Shown: positions 17,206 through 25,310, counted from the stretch's first letter. The stretch is 34,412 bases of DNA from Flammeovirgaceae bacterium (GCA_023251155.1 JAHEZH010000054.1:1-34412), one strand, 5' to 3'. Numbers and translations are program-made. The notes: a model not told the origin generated them from the letters alone.

Positions 17206-18461
17206 AGCTGCTTGACCGCACCATAAAAAATTACCTGCTGTATTCGATTCTGTTGGTAATTTCCTGCACGCCATTATTTTATTTTTCGATCCGGTATTTG
17301 TTTGAACACGACATGGACGAAGTGTTGATCGCCCATAAGGACGATTTTAACCGATCAATAGCGTACATGAAATCGGGTAAGGATATCGATTTTTATCACC
17401 TGATGAATAAGGAATTTGTACTCCGGCCAACGGCTGTTCTTCCTTTAAGAGATTCACTTTTTACGCTGGACTTGTATGACAGTAGTGCCGCCACACGTGT
17501 TCCGCATCGGATCTTCAGTACGGGGGTCACCGTAAATGGACAACACTATGAACTTCAGATCAGGGAATCGATGGTGAATACGAGGTCACTGATCGGAGCG
17601 ATCATGAGTATACAAGTGCTGATGCTTTCGTTATTGTTAGGAGGTCTGGTATTGATCAATCGCAGGCTTTCTAAAAAGATCTGGAGTCCCTTTTATATCC
17701 TTCTCGAAAGAGTAAAGAAATACCAGATCGACCAGGATAAAACACTGGAGCTTCCTCCTTCTTCCACAGCCGAATTCAGAGACCTTGGTCTGGTAATACG
17801 ACAGCTGATTGACAAAAACCATGATGCGTATCAAAGTCAAAAGGAATTCACCGAGAATGCGTCACATGAATTGCAAACTCCACTGGCGATCAGCCGGGCG
17901 AAGCTTGAGCTGCTGGCCCAGACCAAAGAGCTTACTCAGGAGCAGGCAGAGCTGGTAGAAAATTTACTGGATTCGATCGACCGGCTAACGCGGCTAAACA
18001 AGAGTCTGTTACTTTTATCAAAAATTGAGAACAGGCAGTTTTTTGAAACGGAGGACATTTCACTGAAGGCGGTAGTCAATCGATCCATAGAGGCTTATCA
18101 CCGGCAGGCGCGGGAAAGACACATTACCGTAAACTTTGAAGTAACCGAAGATGCGGTACTTCGGATTAATCCAATCATACTCGAAGTACTTACCAGCAAT
18201 CTGATTTCGAATGCCATTCGCTATACTCCGGATCAAGGAGAGGTGATGATCAAACAGACCGGAACTCAATTGCAGATCAGTAATACCGGATTACCACTTC
18301 AGCATCCTGAAAAATTGTTTGAGCGTTTTCATCGTGAATCAAGAACAATTTTGGGAAGCGGGCTCGGATTAGCACTGGTAAAGAAAATATGTGAGGTGAG
18401 TAATTATCAGGTTTCGTACCGGTACTCGTCAGCCATGCACCATTTTATCATTTCGTTTTAA
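17202..18461 (+). CDS. Sensor histidine kinase of the metal-efflux operon
   Basis: A 419-residue inner-membrane kinase with helices at about residues 12-32 and 137-157 enclosing a periplasmic sensor of roughly 100 residues. A HisKA domain follows with ASHELQTPLAISRAK (H222), then a HATPase domain with the N box NLISNAIRYTPD and the G2 box GSGLGLALVKKICE. The G1 region is short, as is common in Bacteroidota kinases that retain the rest of the Bergerat fold. The sensor has no Cys- or His-rich metal site that I can point to. It pairs with the upstream OmpR-type regulator through an ATGA overlap and is probably the CzcS/CusS-like sensor for the exporter. Confidence 0.9.
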   Translation: MKLLDRTIKNYLLYSILLVISCTPLFYFSIRYLFEHDMDEVLIAHKDDFNRSIAYMKSGKDIDFYHLMNKEFVLRPTAVLPLRDSLFTLDLYDSSAATRVPHRIFSTGVTVNGQHYELQIRESMVNTRSLIGAIMSIQVLMLSLLLGGLVLINRRLSKKIWSPFYILLERVKKYQIDQDKTLELPPSSTAEFRDLGLVIRQLIDKNHDAYQSQKEFTENASHELQTPLAISRAKLELLAQTKELTQEQAELVENLLDSIDRLTRLNKSLLLLSKIENRQFFETEDISLKAVVNRSIEAYHRQARERHITVNFEVTEDAVLRINPIILEVLTSNLISNAIRYTPDQGEVMIKQTGTQLQISNTGLPLQHPEKLFERFHRESRTILGSGLGLALVKKICEVSNYQVSYRYSSAMHHFIISF

Positions 18462-18490
18462 ACTCTAGAATATCCCAGCTCTTCGTCTGC

Positions 18491-19426
18491 TTATCTTTTA
18501 TACTGCAATAGCCGGTTCATTTTCACGGTGGCGTGGGCCGTCACATATCCGATTCCCAGAGCGAGCGGGTAGTCTCCGGCCCAATGCACTCCGTTGTTAA
18601 TCATGGCCAGGCCTACCAGGGTAATCAAACTTCCTCCCATATACCGGATCCATTTTCTCTCCGGGTAATTTAGTGCAAGTACCGTGACCGTAGCCATCAT
18701 CGTGGCGAGATGACCGGAAGGAAATGCATCATAATTCGACGTGTTTTTTTGATAGGTAGAAAAATCAGGAAAGGGTCTCCACCGGCCGCCACTGACCGTA
18801 GCCTGAAAAGCACTTTGTCTTCCGGAGATGCGTTTCATGGTTTGTGTCAATACACCTACCGCAAGTTGTACCTGTAGAATTTGATTTGCAGTTTGAATGG
18901 CACGGTAGTCTCTTTTTATTTTTCCATACGTAAACAACCCTCCGGAGATGGCTACACTGGCAAGCCCTTCACCTAACGAATAAACCATTGAGTTGGCATT
19001 GCGGGGAACATCATACACGTCGAATTTGACGTTACCCAATTTGAAACTCAGTGACTTTCCATAACTACGCGTTGGGTCAATATGCAGTTCATTTCCGAAA
19101 TGCTGGATTCCGTTGGTGATCTTCTGATCCACACCGATCAACCCAATAGTAGCCCCGGTGATCATTAAAATGGCAGGCACACTTTGTTTGCGAAAGGTAA
19201 TTCGTGCCGACATCGCCAATGTTTTAGGCAGTTGGGTAATCGGACTAAAGGGTCTGGGTTTCCGGTAGATCATGATCGTACTGTCCTGCATTACCACTAC
19301 GGTACTATCAGGATGAGGCGCTCTTCCTGATTGGTTTACAGTGTCCATGCCGGGCTGGGCATGAATAGCGCAAGGGAGTGTGAACATTAAAATGCAAGTC
19401 CAGGACAGGTGATGGAAGTGATGCAT
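18491..19426 (-). CDS. PAP2-superfamily phosphatase with an altered active site
   Basis: A 311-residue protein with an N-terminal signal (HHLSWTCILMFTLPCAIHAQ) and several later hydrophobic helices. PAP2 motif 2 is present as FPSGHLATMM. Motif 1 reads KRISGRQS, so the canonical RP is RQ. In motif 3, NNGVHWAGD, the His and Asp remain but the Arg six residues before the His is Met. The fold is therefore clear while full catalytic activity is doubtful. The ATG at 19426 is chosen because it places the signal peptide at the N-terminus; a TTG further upstream would prepend 47 unlikely residues. It follows a second PAP2 gene on the same strand. Such pairs usually act on undecaprenyl or lipid A phosphates in the envelope; substrate unknown. 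Confidence 0.8.
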   Translation of the reverse strand: MHHFHHLSWTCILMFTLPCAIHAQPGMDTVNQSGRAPHPDSTVVVMQDSTIMIYRKPRPFSPITQLPKTLAMSARITFRKQSVPAILMITGATIGLIGVDQKITNGIQHFGNELHIDPTRSYGKSLSFKLGNVKFDVYDVPRNANSMVYSLGEGLASVAISGGLFTYGKIKRDYRAIQTANQILQVQLAVGVLTQTMKRISGRQSAFQATVSGGRWRPFPDFSTYQKNTSNYDAFPSGHLATMMATVTVLALNYPERKWIRYMGGSLITLVGLAMINNGVHWAGDYPLALGIGYVTAHATVKMNRLLQYKR

Positions 19427-19527
19427 GGTATGGTAATTCGAAGTAAAGACTGTGTCAGAATTCCGGCACACACTGGTAAGGACAAGGTAGCTATACCCGT
19501 TCTTAGAAAGAATTCTTTTCTGGTCAT
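19387..19527 (-). other. Possible 46-codon reading frame with a signal-like N-terminus
   Basis: Between the two PAP2 genes a short frame begins MTRKEFFLRTGIATLSLPV. This resembles the start of an exported protein, with a basic head and a hydrophobic core, and an A-rich stretch precedes the ATG as in many Bacteroidota genes. It stops after 46 codons and overlaps the beginning of the next PAP2 gene by 40 bases in another frame. It may be a relic of a lost gene's 5' end, a small peptide or chance. Confidence 0.2.
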
Positions 19528-19567
19528 GGTGTTTTTTAGGTAATACGTTTAATACTGACTCATGCAA

Positions 19568-20395
19568 TTACCGGTGATAGGGCACCCGCAAGGAAAGATA
19601 CAGACCGGCCGAGTGCTGGCTGTAGCTGGGAACCACTGCTATTCCGGAAAGTTTTTTGCGCTTGTTGGATGGTATGGGTTTGTGCAGGAGGTAGGCGAGG
19701 TTGGTGGATAGAATTCCAATTCCGGCTCCCACCAATACATCGCTTGTCCAGTGACGGTTATTCAAAACACGTAAAACCCCAATGCCGGTAGCGGTGGAGT
19801 AAGCCACAATGCTTAATCCGGGATGATCTTTGCCGTATTCCTTGTAAAAGAAAGTAGCGGCAGCAAAGGCCTGTGCTGTATGACCTGATGGAAAAGAGTT
19901 AGGTGCACCGCTATCCGGACGGGGCACCGCTGTCAGTTTCTTTAACGGAATGACCATGGCCGCCATCAACACCTCTGACTCGATTAGCCGTACGGTTTGG
20001 TTTAATACATTATTCCTGCTTTTCATGCCCATCACCTGCAAGCCATACACTGCAGCCACAGGCGCGTATTGCAGATAATCATCGGCGTGCGTACGGAAGC
20101 GGGGCATTGACTCATTACGTTCTTCACGTACATACTTATTGAAAGCAGCATGATCTGATTTTACGGCCAGTCCTGTCAGAATGAATAAGGAAGGCGCCAG
20201 CAATGCTTTACCCCAACGTTGCCTGGCGTGCGTCTTTGCATTGAATGCAACCGAGTCCTGTGCATGAGCTACGGGTAAGGCCAGTAAACCGATTGCTAAC
20301 AGCAGGGCCGGTAAGTGGAATGTTAAAGCAGACCTTCCCGATGGAGGTAGATAAAGCGATTCCGGTGAAAAGGGAATCATTTTGAATGCGTTCAT
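19568..20395 (-). CDS. PAP2-superfamily phosphatase (lipid phosphatase)
   Basis: A 275-residue exported or membrane protein whose hydrophobic N-terminal segment ends in VAHAQ (about residue 46). The acid-phosphatase motifs are nearly complete: motif 1 KKLTAVPRP, motif 2 NSFPSGHTAQ and motif 3 LRVLNNRHWTSD, in which Arg, His and Asp are kept. It should remove a phosphate or pyrophosphate from a membrane lipid at the periplasmic face, such as undecaprenyl pyrophosphate, lipid A or phosphatidylglycerophosphate. The start ATG at 20395 leaves about 23 residues before the hydrophobic core; the ATG at 20380 is an alternative. It is divergent from the ECF sigma gene, so the 160-base gap probably holds both promoters. 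Confidence 0.86.
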   Translation of the reverse strand: MNAFKMIPFSPESLYLPPSGRSALTFHLPALLLAIGLLALPVAHAQDSVAFNAKTHARQRWGKALLAPSLFILTGLAVKSDHAAFNKYVREERNESMPRFRTHADDYLQYAPVAAVYGLQVMGMKSRNNVLNQTVRLIESEVLMAAMVIPLKKLTAVPRPDSGAPNSFPSGHTAQAFAAATFFYKEYGKDHPGLSIVAYSTATGIGVLRVLNNRHWTSDVLVGAGIGILSTNLAYLLHKPIPSNKRKKLSGIAVVPSYSQHSAGLYLSLRVPYHR

Positions 20396-20468
20396 AGGTA
20401 ACCAGGAGTGTTAATAATATCTTTAGTAGGCGCAGGTATGTATTCATCACGACTTAAGGGCGGCAGCC

Positions 20469-20504
20469 GTTGGTTCAAAAAAAATATTTATTTTCTGAAC
20501 CAAC
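20469..20504. promoter_or_regulatory. Long perfect inverted repeat between PAP2 and sigma genes
   Basis: GTTGGTTCA at 20469-20477 and TGAACCAAC at 20496-20504 are perfect 9-bp inverted arms around an 18-base A/T tract, which could itself pair in part. It lies 53 bases before the sigma-factor start and 73 before the PAP2 start on the other strand. It may be an operator, a hairpin in the leader RNA or a bidirectional terminator-like element. Confidence 0.5.
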
Positions 20505-20557
20505 CCTTTGAAGAAAAGCGCCGTGATGAGGAGGTGGGTACACTTATTTCTTAACCT

Positions 20558-21127
20558 TTGACTCACATCAGAGACGAAAAAGACATACTGACTCTGGTAA
20601 AAGCTTGTCGGAATAAAGATCCGAGAAGTCAGGAACTCCTGTATCGCGAATTCTACGGCTATGCCATGGGTATTTGCAGACGGTATTCGCGCTCCAGAGA
20701 AGAGGCCATTGAGATCGTAAATGATGGATTTTTTAAGGTAATGATGCACCTGGATAAGTACACACCCTCCTTGTCTTTTAAAGGATGGATGCGAAGAATC
20801 ATGATCAATTCAGCGATCGATTATTTCAGGAAGAACGAGAAGCATTACCATACGATTGATGTTTCTTATATGAAAGTGGATGATCAGTCTCCGGGGATCA
20901 ACAGTCAGCTTTCGGAAGAAGAAATACTGAAAGCCATTCAACGGCTTCCACCATCGTACCGCATGGTATTCAACCTTCACGTGATTGAAGGCTATAGCCA
21001 TGAGGAAATTGCACAAAAACTGGAAATCAGTGCCGGCACCTCGAAATCGAATTTGAGTATTGCCCGAACGAAACTGATGAAGATGCTGGGTAGTGAGTTT
21101 GATAGAAAATGGGAACAAAATGGATGA
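20558..21127 (+). CDS. ECF-type RNA polymerase sigma factor
   Basis: A 189-residue sigma-70 family protein. Region 2 spans about residues 22-90 (SQELLYREFYGYAMGICRRY, then NDGFFKVMMHLDKY and FKGWMRRIMINSAIDYFRK). Region 4 spans about 125-180 (LPPSYRMVFNLHVIEGYSHEEIA, then LEISAGTSKSNLSIARTKL). No region 1 or 3 is present, as expected for the ECF class. The start is TTG at 20558: an in-frame TAA lies two codons upstream and no ATG occurs until codon 37, which is inside region 2. The last eight bases overlap the next gene, a membrane/barrel protein likely to act as its regulator. Regulated genes cannot be told from the sequence. Confidence 0.9.
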   Translation: MTHIRDEKDILTLVKACRNKDPRSQELLYREFYGYAMGICRRYSRSREEAIEIVNDGFFKVMMHLDKYTPSLSFKGWMRRIMINSAIDYFRKNEKHYHTIDVSYMKVDDQSPGINSQLSEEEILKAIQRLPPSYRMVFNLHVIEGYSHEEIAQKLEISAGTSKSNLSIARTKLMKMLGSEFDRKWEQNG

Positions 21128-22442
21128 GCAGTCAGTTGATGATTTTATAAAGGGAAAACTGGATCAGTATGAAGATCCCTCCTTTGATGAGTCTGCTCTG
21201 TCGGACTTTAAGGAAAGACTTTCCTCTTTTCAGCCTCCTCCCTGGTACGTTCAGCATCGGGGAAAGCTGACCGCACTGGCAGCAGCTCTTCTTTTTACTA
21301 TGCTGAATGGCTACCTCTTAAGCATAGGAATTTTATCGGACAATCAGGAAAAAGCTGAACTCGCTGCCATTGAAAATGAAAAGATAGATTCACTTACTTC
21401 CATTATTCATCAGTTAATTCATGTGCAGGAAATAACATCAGCCAAGGTCGATTCGCTCAGCAGGTTGTACCGCACCATGGGAGAAAGGTACGAGCATCGG
21501 ATCAGTTTGTGGAGTGCTGAAAAATCCAATTGGCAGGAGACGATGGCCATGGAGAAAGAACGAATCCATCATGAATGGTTAGCTGTACTCGCCCGTGAAA
21601 ACAAGGTGTCCATGGAAGATAATCCATGGGGCACTGCCGATTCTTATCACAGTCGGGGTAGGTATGCTTCGGCTTTCCATTTATCGGATGTGGAGAAGAT
21701 GCACATTCACCTCAACGATCATTTCTTTCAACTGCTGAATGGTAGTACTCTTCACGCATCGCGCAGACCCGATCACGCGGTGTCAGCGAAAACACGAGCC
21801 GCTCTGGAGAAACACTACTTTTCAGGATTGGGTATTAATGTAGGCCCTCATGCCGATCTGATTCAGAATTTTATTCCTGCAACAAAAGGGGGAATATCAG
21901 CAAGAACAGGAGTTTCCGCTGACTGGATCGTTAGCCCGCGATTAAGTGTAGAGACATCGTTCGACTACAGTACTGTGAAGTATTTGGTGAAGCACGGTTT
22001 TGAAAACTTTGGCCTTCCTGACTATAATCAAAACCTGGGGGAATTGTCAGGCGCATCGGTTACTTCTCAACTCCTCTCTCTCCCCGTCAGTTTAAAATAC
22101 AGGCAATGGCTTACACACCGGGATCAATTCTATGTCAAAGGAGGATATACTCCCTACTACTCGATAGGCAGCCGGTATGAAATGAAGTACAGGATGAGTG
22201 ATCAGGGGAACTACGATACGGATGATGTCGGTACGATTAATCAGGTGGAAAAAAACGAACTGAGGAAATTTTATGGCAGCACGCTTTCTCTTGGTGCCGG
22301 CGTAACAAGGAACATTCGCAAAAGCGATAAGATAGAGTTAGGATTGTTTTATGAAAGAAGCCTGGGGTCGCTGGGGATGGATCGAATCCATCTCCAACTG
22401 ACCGGAATCAGGGCTGCGTACTGGTTTAATGTAAAAAAATAA
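21120..22442 (+). CDS. Putative sigma-regulating envelope protein: cytoplasmic head, one TM, coiled coil and beta-barrel
   Basis: A 440-residue protein. Residues 1-48 are acidic and probably cytoplasmic (pattern FIKGKLDQYEDP then FKERL). Residues 49-72 form one hydrophobic helix. Residues 74-160 are predicted coiled coil, rich in Glu, Lys and Leu. Residues 233-440 alternate as beta-strands with aromatic girdles (LGINVGPHADL, LSVETSFDYSTV, FYVKGGYTPYYSIG) and end YWFNVKK, like PorT/OmpA-size outer-membrane barrels. Overlap with the ECF sigma gene suggests an anti-sigma role for the head. If the topology is right, one chain would span from cytoplasm to outer membrane. I recall comparable architectures beside Bacteroidota sigma genes, but none with a function known to me. 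The start ATG 21120 is chosen over TTG 21093. Confidence 0.75.
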   Translation: MDEQSVDDFIKGKLDQYEDPSFDESALSDFKERLSSFQPPPWYVQHRGKLTALAAALLFTMLNGYLLSIGILSDNQEKAELAAIENEKIDSLTSIIHQLIHVQEITSAKVDSLSRLYRTMGERYEHRISLWSAEKSNWQETMAMEKERIHHEWLAVLARENKVSMEDNPWGTADSYHSRGRYASAFHLSDVEKMHIHLNDHFFQLLNGSTLHASRRPDHAVSAKTRAALEKHYFSGLGINVGPHADLIQNFIPATKGGISARTGVSADWIVSPRLSVETSFDYSTVKYLVKHGFENFGLPDYNQNLGELSGASVTSQLLSLPVSLKYRQWLTHRDQFYVKGGYTPYYSIGSRYEMKYRMSDQGNYDTDDVGTINQVEKNELRKFYGSTLSLGAGVTRNIRKSDKIELGLFYERSLGSLGMDRIHLQLTGIRAAYWFNVKK

Positions 22443-22559
22443 ACGGAGATGCATTTGTTCATTGTTTCAATAAATTCATAATGTATACAGAATCTTTTCT
22501 TTTCATTGCTTGTTACCGATGTTCCAAATTAAATACTGACTGCCCTACTCCTTATTTTT

Positions 22560-22940
22560 ATGAAGAAACAACCGTTTGTAATTATAGTTTATCTTCTGCT
22601 GATTCTCAGTGGAATCGTGCTTCTCAATTGCACACATGATCCGTTGACCCCTCTGGAAGATGCTCCGATAATCAGTTTCAAGGATGATGTACAACCGCTG
22701 GTTATTTCAAACTGCACGCAAGCCGGATGTCACGGAAAAAATGGTGGAGAATTTCCATTAACCACTTATGAAGAGGTCATGGGAAGAATCACTGCCGGAA
22801 AACCGCATAGCAGTAAATTTTATAAAGTAATTAATTCTAATGCGATCGGTGCGATGCCACCCAAACCCAATCCGAAAATGACGGATACCGAAATCAAAAC
22901 GATTTATCTATGGATCGCTCAGGGAGCTAATAATAATTAA
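22560..22940 (+). CDS. Small c-type-cytochrome-like lipoprotein with a C-x4-CH motif
   Basis: A 126-residue lipoprotein: a hydrophobic signal ends in the lipobox VLLNC (Cys24). The mature part has FKDDVQPLVISNCTQAGCHGKNGG, in which the haem-type Cys pair is spaced by four residues (NC-TQAG-CH) instead of two, followed by FPLTTYEEV and GAMPPKPNPKMTD, then TIYLWIAQGA. This layout is that of the small cytochrome-c-like domains common in Bacteroidota and planctomycetes, where a Met in the MPP segment is the likely second haem ligand. It heads a four-gene run with a second such lipoprotein, a DUF5777 barrel and a YceI protein. Electron-transfer role is inference; true haem attachment needs testing. 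Confidence 0.78.
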   Translation: MKKQPFVIIVYLLLILSGIVLLNCTHDPLTPLEDAPIISFKDDVQPLVISNCTQAGCHGKNGGEFPLTTYEEVMGRITAGKPHSSKFYKVINSNAIGAMPPKPNPKMTDTEIKTIYLWIAQGANNN

Positions 22941-22944
22941 TGCG

Positions 22945-23337
22945 ATGAGAAAAATATATGCTGGCGGCTTTTTGCTGTCTTTACTCGGTCTGATGATTTC
23001 GTGCTACAATGATAACTTATCTGAACTCACTCCTTCTTCCGGTGTAAGTGGTGGTTCGTGCGACACGACCGGGGTTATCACCTATACCAATCATATTGCA
23101 CCCATCCTGCGAACAAACTGCGGAACATCCAATTCATGTCATGGGCGAAATAACACCAGTGGGTATGACTTGTCTGCTTATGCCGGAGTCAATTCGGCAA
23201 CGGCCAGTGGCAAACTGATCAACTCGATCAACTGGACAGGAAATGCCGTGCGGATGCCGGAGAATGGCCCCAAGATGAATTCCTGCAACATTATTAAGAT
23301 TCAGAAATGGATCGATGCGGGTGCATTGAATAACTAA
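22945..23337 (+). CDS. Small c-type-cytochrome-like lipoprotein with a C-x5-CH motif
   Basis: A 130-residue lipoprotein starting four bases after its neighbour's stop, with lipobox LMISC (Cys20). The mature domain resembles the previous gene's: YTNHIAPILRTNC, then CH four to six residues later (NC-GTSNS-CH, a five-residue spacer), GYDLSAYAG, a central VRMPENGPKM segment and a final IQKWIDAGALNN. The paired position and similar order suggest duplication and divergence. An additional Cys pair sits near the mature N-terminus (SCDTT) and in MNSCNI. Probably anchored in the outer membrane facing the periplasm. Function is inferred from family only. Confidence 0.76.
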   Translation: MRKIYAGGFLLSLLGLMISCYNDNLSELTPSSGVSGGSCDTTGVITYTNHIAPILRTNCGTSNSCHGRNNTSGYDLSAYAGVNSATASGKLINSINWTGNAVRMPENGPKMNSCNIIKIQKWIDAGALNN

Positions 23338-23365
23338 GTTCAGATACATAATAAACTACTTTCCG

Positions 23366-24241
23366 ATGAAATACTTAGCCTGCCTGATCACGTTATTTTT
23401 TCCGTTGCTTGTAAAGGCACAGGATGACATGGCCCTGTTAGAAGAAACCGATAGCACTAAAGAATATGTGAGTGCCACCTTTAAAGGCACGCGCATTATT
23501 AATTTTCAAAGCGTGGAAGTGCCGGGCAAAGGGGTATTGGAGTTTATGATACAGCACCGGTTTGGTGATATCAACGGAGGGGCTAACTCTTTTTTTGGTC
23601 TTGATAACGGAGCGACCATTCGCTTTGGTCTGGGATACAGCATCAATGGCCGGTTAGAGGTAGGCATCGGGCGTACCAGCTATGAAAAACTGGTTGACGG
23701 ATATGTCAAGTACCGATTGATCAGACAAACAGCAGGAGAAGGTTCACCCATCAGCATTACGTTAATGGGTGCTACCTATTGCACCAGTGTTAAAGATCCG
23801 GACATCGCCATAAATGGATACGACAAGTATCACTATTTCGCTGACCGGTTGAGTTATTCCTTTCAGACGATTCTTGCACGTAAGTTCTCGGATGTGCTGT
23901 CTTTGCAGGTCAACCCCATTTTTATTCATTACAATCTGGTGGAAAATATCAGTGATAAAAACAATGCATTGGCCATTGGCTTTGCCGGTCGTTATAAATT
24001 CAGTAAGCGGATGGCGGTTACCCTGGAGTATGGGTTAAAATACAATTCGTACACGGCACAAACCTATTACAATACGGCAGGCATTGGTTGGGAGATTGAA
24101 ACAGGAGGTCACGTGTTTCAGATGTTTATCACCAACTCCAGCGGCATTGTGGAGCCACAGTATTTTCTTCATACCGCTACTTCGTGGAAGGATGGCGGAG
24201 TTCGTTTAGGTTTTAATATTTCAAGAGCATTCAATTTCTAA
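23366..24241 (+). CDS. DUF5777-family beta-barrel outer-membrane protein
   Basis: A 291-residue exported protein with a signal peptide (FFPLLVKAQ). The body has the DUF5777 pattern: SATFKGTRIINFQSVE, VPGKGVLEFMIQHRFGDINGG, FFGLDNGATIRFG, LEVGIGRTSYEKLVDGYVKY and a C-terminal FLHTATSWKDGGVRLGFNISRAF. Alternating strands and terminal Phe agree with an outer-membrane barrel. It stands between cytochrome-like lipoproteins and a YceI protein, an arrangement I have seen repeatedly in Bacteroidota, so the four may form one periplasmic redox or lipid-related unit. No substrate is known. Confidence 0.85.
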   Translation: MKYLACLITLFFPLLVKAQDDMALLEETDSTKEYVSATFKGTRIINFQSVEVPGKGVLEFMIQHRFGDINGGANSFFGLDNGATIRFGLGYSINGRLEVGIGRTSYEKLVDGYVKYRLIRQTAGEGSPISITLMGATYCTSVKDPDIAINGYDKYHYFADRLSYSFQTILARKFSDVLSLQVNPIFIHYNLVENISDKNNALAIGFAGRYKFSKRMAVTLEYGLKYNSYTAQTYYNTAGIGWEIETGGHVFQMFITNSSGIVEPQYFLHTATSWKDGGVRLGFNISRAFNF

Positions 24242-24245
24242 CACC

Positions 24246-24785
24246 ATGAGAACGATCCTTGTTTTACTGCTGCTTTCTTATTTTGTACATGGAAAGGCGC
24301 AAATCTACATCACGACTACCGGTAAGGTTCAGTTCTTTTCCGAAACACCGCTGGAGAATATTTCCGCTGTCAATTCCAGTGTCTCCTCTTTAATCAATAC
24401 CACGACCGATTCCGTTTTTGTGCGTATGAAGAATACCGGATTCGTATTTAAAAATGCGTTGATGCAGGATCACTTTAATGAAAACTACATGGAGAGTACC
24501 AAGTTTCCACTGGCCAGTTTTCGTGGAAAGATCAATGAGAAAATCGATTACACCAGGGATGGAGTTTATCCGGTAACGTCTACAGGCAAATTCGCACTAC
24601 ATGGTGTAGAGAAAATCGAAACCATTAAGGGAACATTAACCGTTAAAGACCAGGTCATTCACCTCGATGCAGGGCTCATGGTGCATACGGCTGACTTTAA
24701 GATTGAAATACCCAAGTTGGTTTTTTCCAAGATAGCCGAAGATATTAAAGTAACGATGGCTGCCGATTATAAAATAAAGAAATGA
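24246..24785 (+). CDS. YceI-like periplasmic lipid-binding protein
   Basis: A 179-residue exported protein (signal peptide ending HGKAQ) with the YceI lipocalin-like pattern: TTTGKVQFFSETPLENISAVNS, MKNTGFVFKNALMQDHFNENYMES, KFPLASFRGKI and YPVTSTGKFALHGVEK. YceI proteins hold isoprenoid chains such as quinones in a beta-barrel. It starts four bases after the DUF5777 gene and closes the run; a short hairpin follows. Proximity to cytochrome-like lipoproteins fits a role in quinone or respiratory lipid handling, but that is inference. Confidence 0.85.
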   Translation: MRTILVLLLLSYFVHGKAQIYITTTGKVQFFSETPLENISAVNSSVSSLINTTTDSVFVRMKNTGFVFKNALMQDHFNENYMESTKFPLASFRGKINEKIDYTRDGVYPVTSTGKFALHGVEKIETIKGTLTVKDQVIHLDAGLMVHTADFKIEIPKLVFSKIAEDIKVTMAADYKIKK

Positions 24786-24803
24786 GGACAGGTGTCCTTT
24801 ATT
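24785..24803 (+). terminator. Weak hairpin after the yceI-like gene
   Basis: AGGAC (24785-24789) and GTCCT (24794-24798) form a five-base stem with a four-base loop that is followed by TTATTCTT. It lies between convergent genes only 27 bases apart. The stem is short and the T run is broken, so it is at best a weak terminator. Confidence 0.35.
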
Positions 24804-24812
24804 CTTCTGCTG

Positions 24813-25310
24813 TTATGACTTTGCTCTCTTTTTCATGACTAGGCTGTCAGCCGGGTAAGTGCGCTTCAATGAATCCATTTGATTTTGTGCCCAGCTGATG
24901 ATGGCATTTTTATCCTCATCCGTTAATTGTGCGCCCTGATGTAACCCTAACCAGGTGTAAGAGGGGAGAGGCATTTCACCTTCTTTTACTGTTTCCATTA
25001 TTTCTTCCAGCTTATGGTTTTGCACGGCAATGGGTAGCTTGGTGAACGTTGATAAATTAAGATGTCTTTTTCCATCGGTCACATGATTGTTCAACCACCA
25101 GGCGAAAGGCTGTATCTCGGCATACCAGGGGTAAGTAGTTTTATTGGTGTGGCAGTCGTTGCACGCTGCCTGAAAAGTTGATTTCAATGCCCCGGATAAT
25201 ACATACCCTTTTGAAATGTCGTAGGTAAGGTCGTTGGAAAGATTTTTTTCCGGACGGATAAACTGAATCACGATCAGGATCACTCCCACAGCTAATAATG
25301 TCTTTTTCAT
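24813..25310 (-). CDS. Haem-binding-domain (Haem_bd) protein
   Basis: A 165-residue protein with an N-terminal hydrophobic anchor (LLAVGVILIVIQF). The family signature follows: FQAACNDCHTNKTTYPWYAEIQPFAWWLNNHV, containing a canonical CxxCH, then GKRHLNLSTF, EEIMETVKEGEMPLPSYTWLG with the likely Met ligand, and SWAQNQMDSL. It matches the Haem_bd (PF14376) type usual in Bacteroidota. It is convergent with the yceI-like gene and probably has its own promoter in the following 200 bases. It should carry one covalent haem in the periplasm, for electron transfer or peroxide-related chemistry. Partner unknown. Confidence 0.88.
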   Translation of the reverse strand: MKKTLLAVGVILIVIQFIRPEKNLSNDLTYDISKGYVLSGALKSTFQAACNDCHTNKTTYPWYAEIQPFAWWLNNHVTDGKRHLNLSTFTKLPIAVQNHKLEEIMETVKEGEMPLPSYTWLGLHQGAQLTDEDKNAIISWAQNQMDSLKRTYPADSLVMKKRAKS

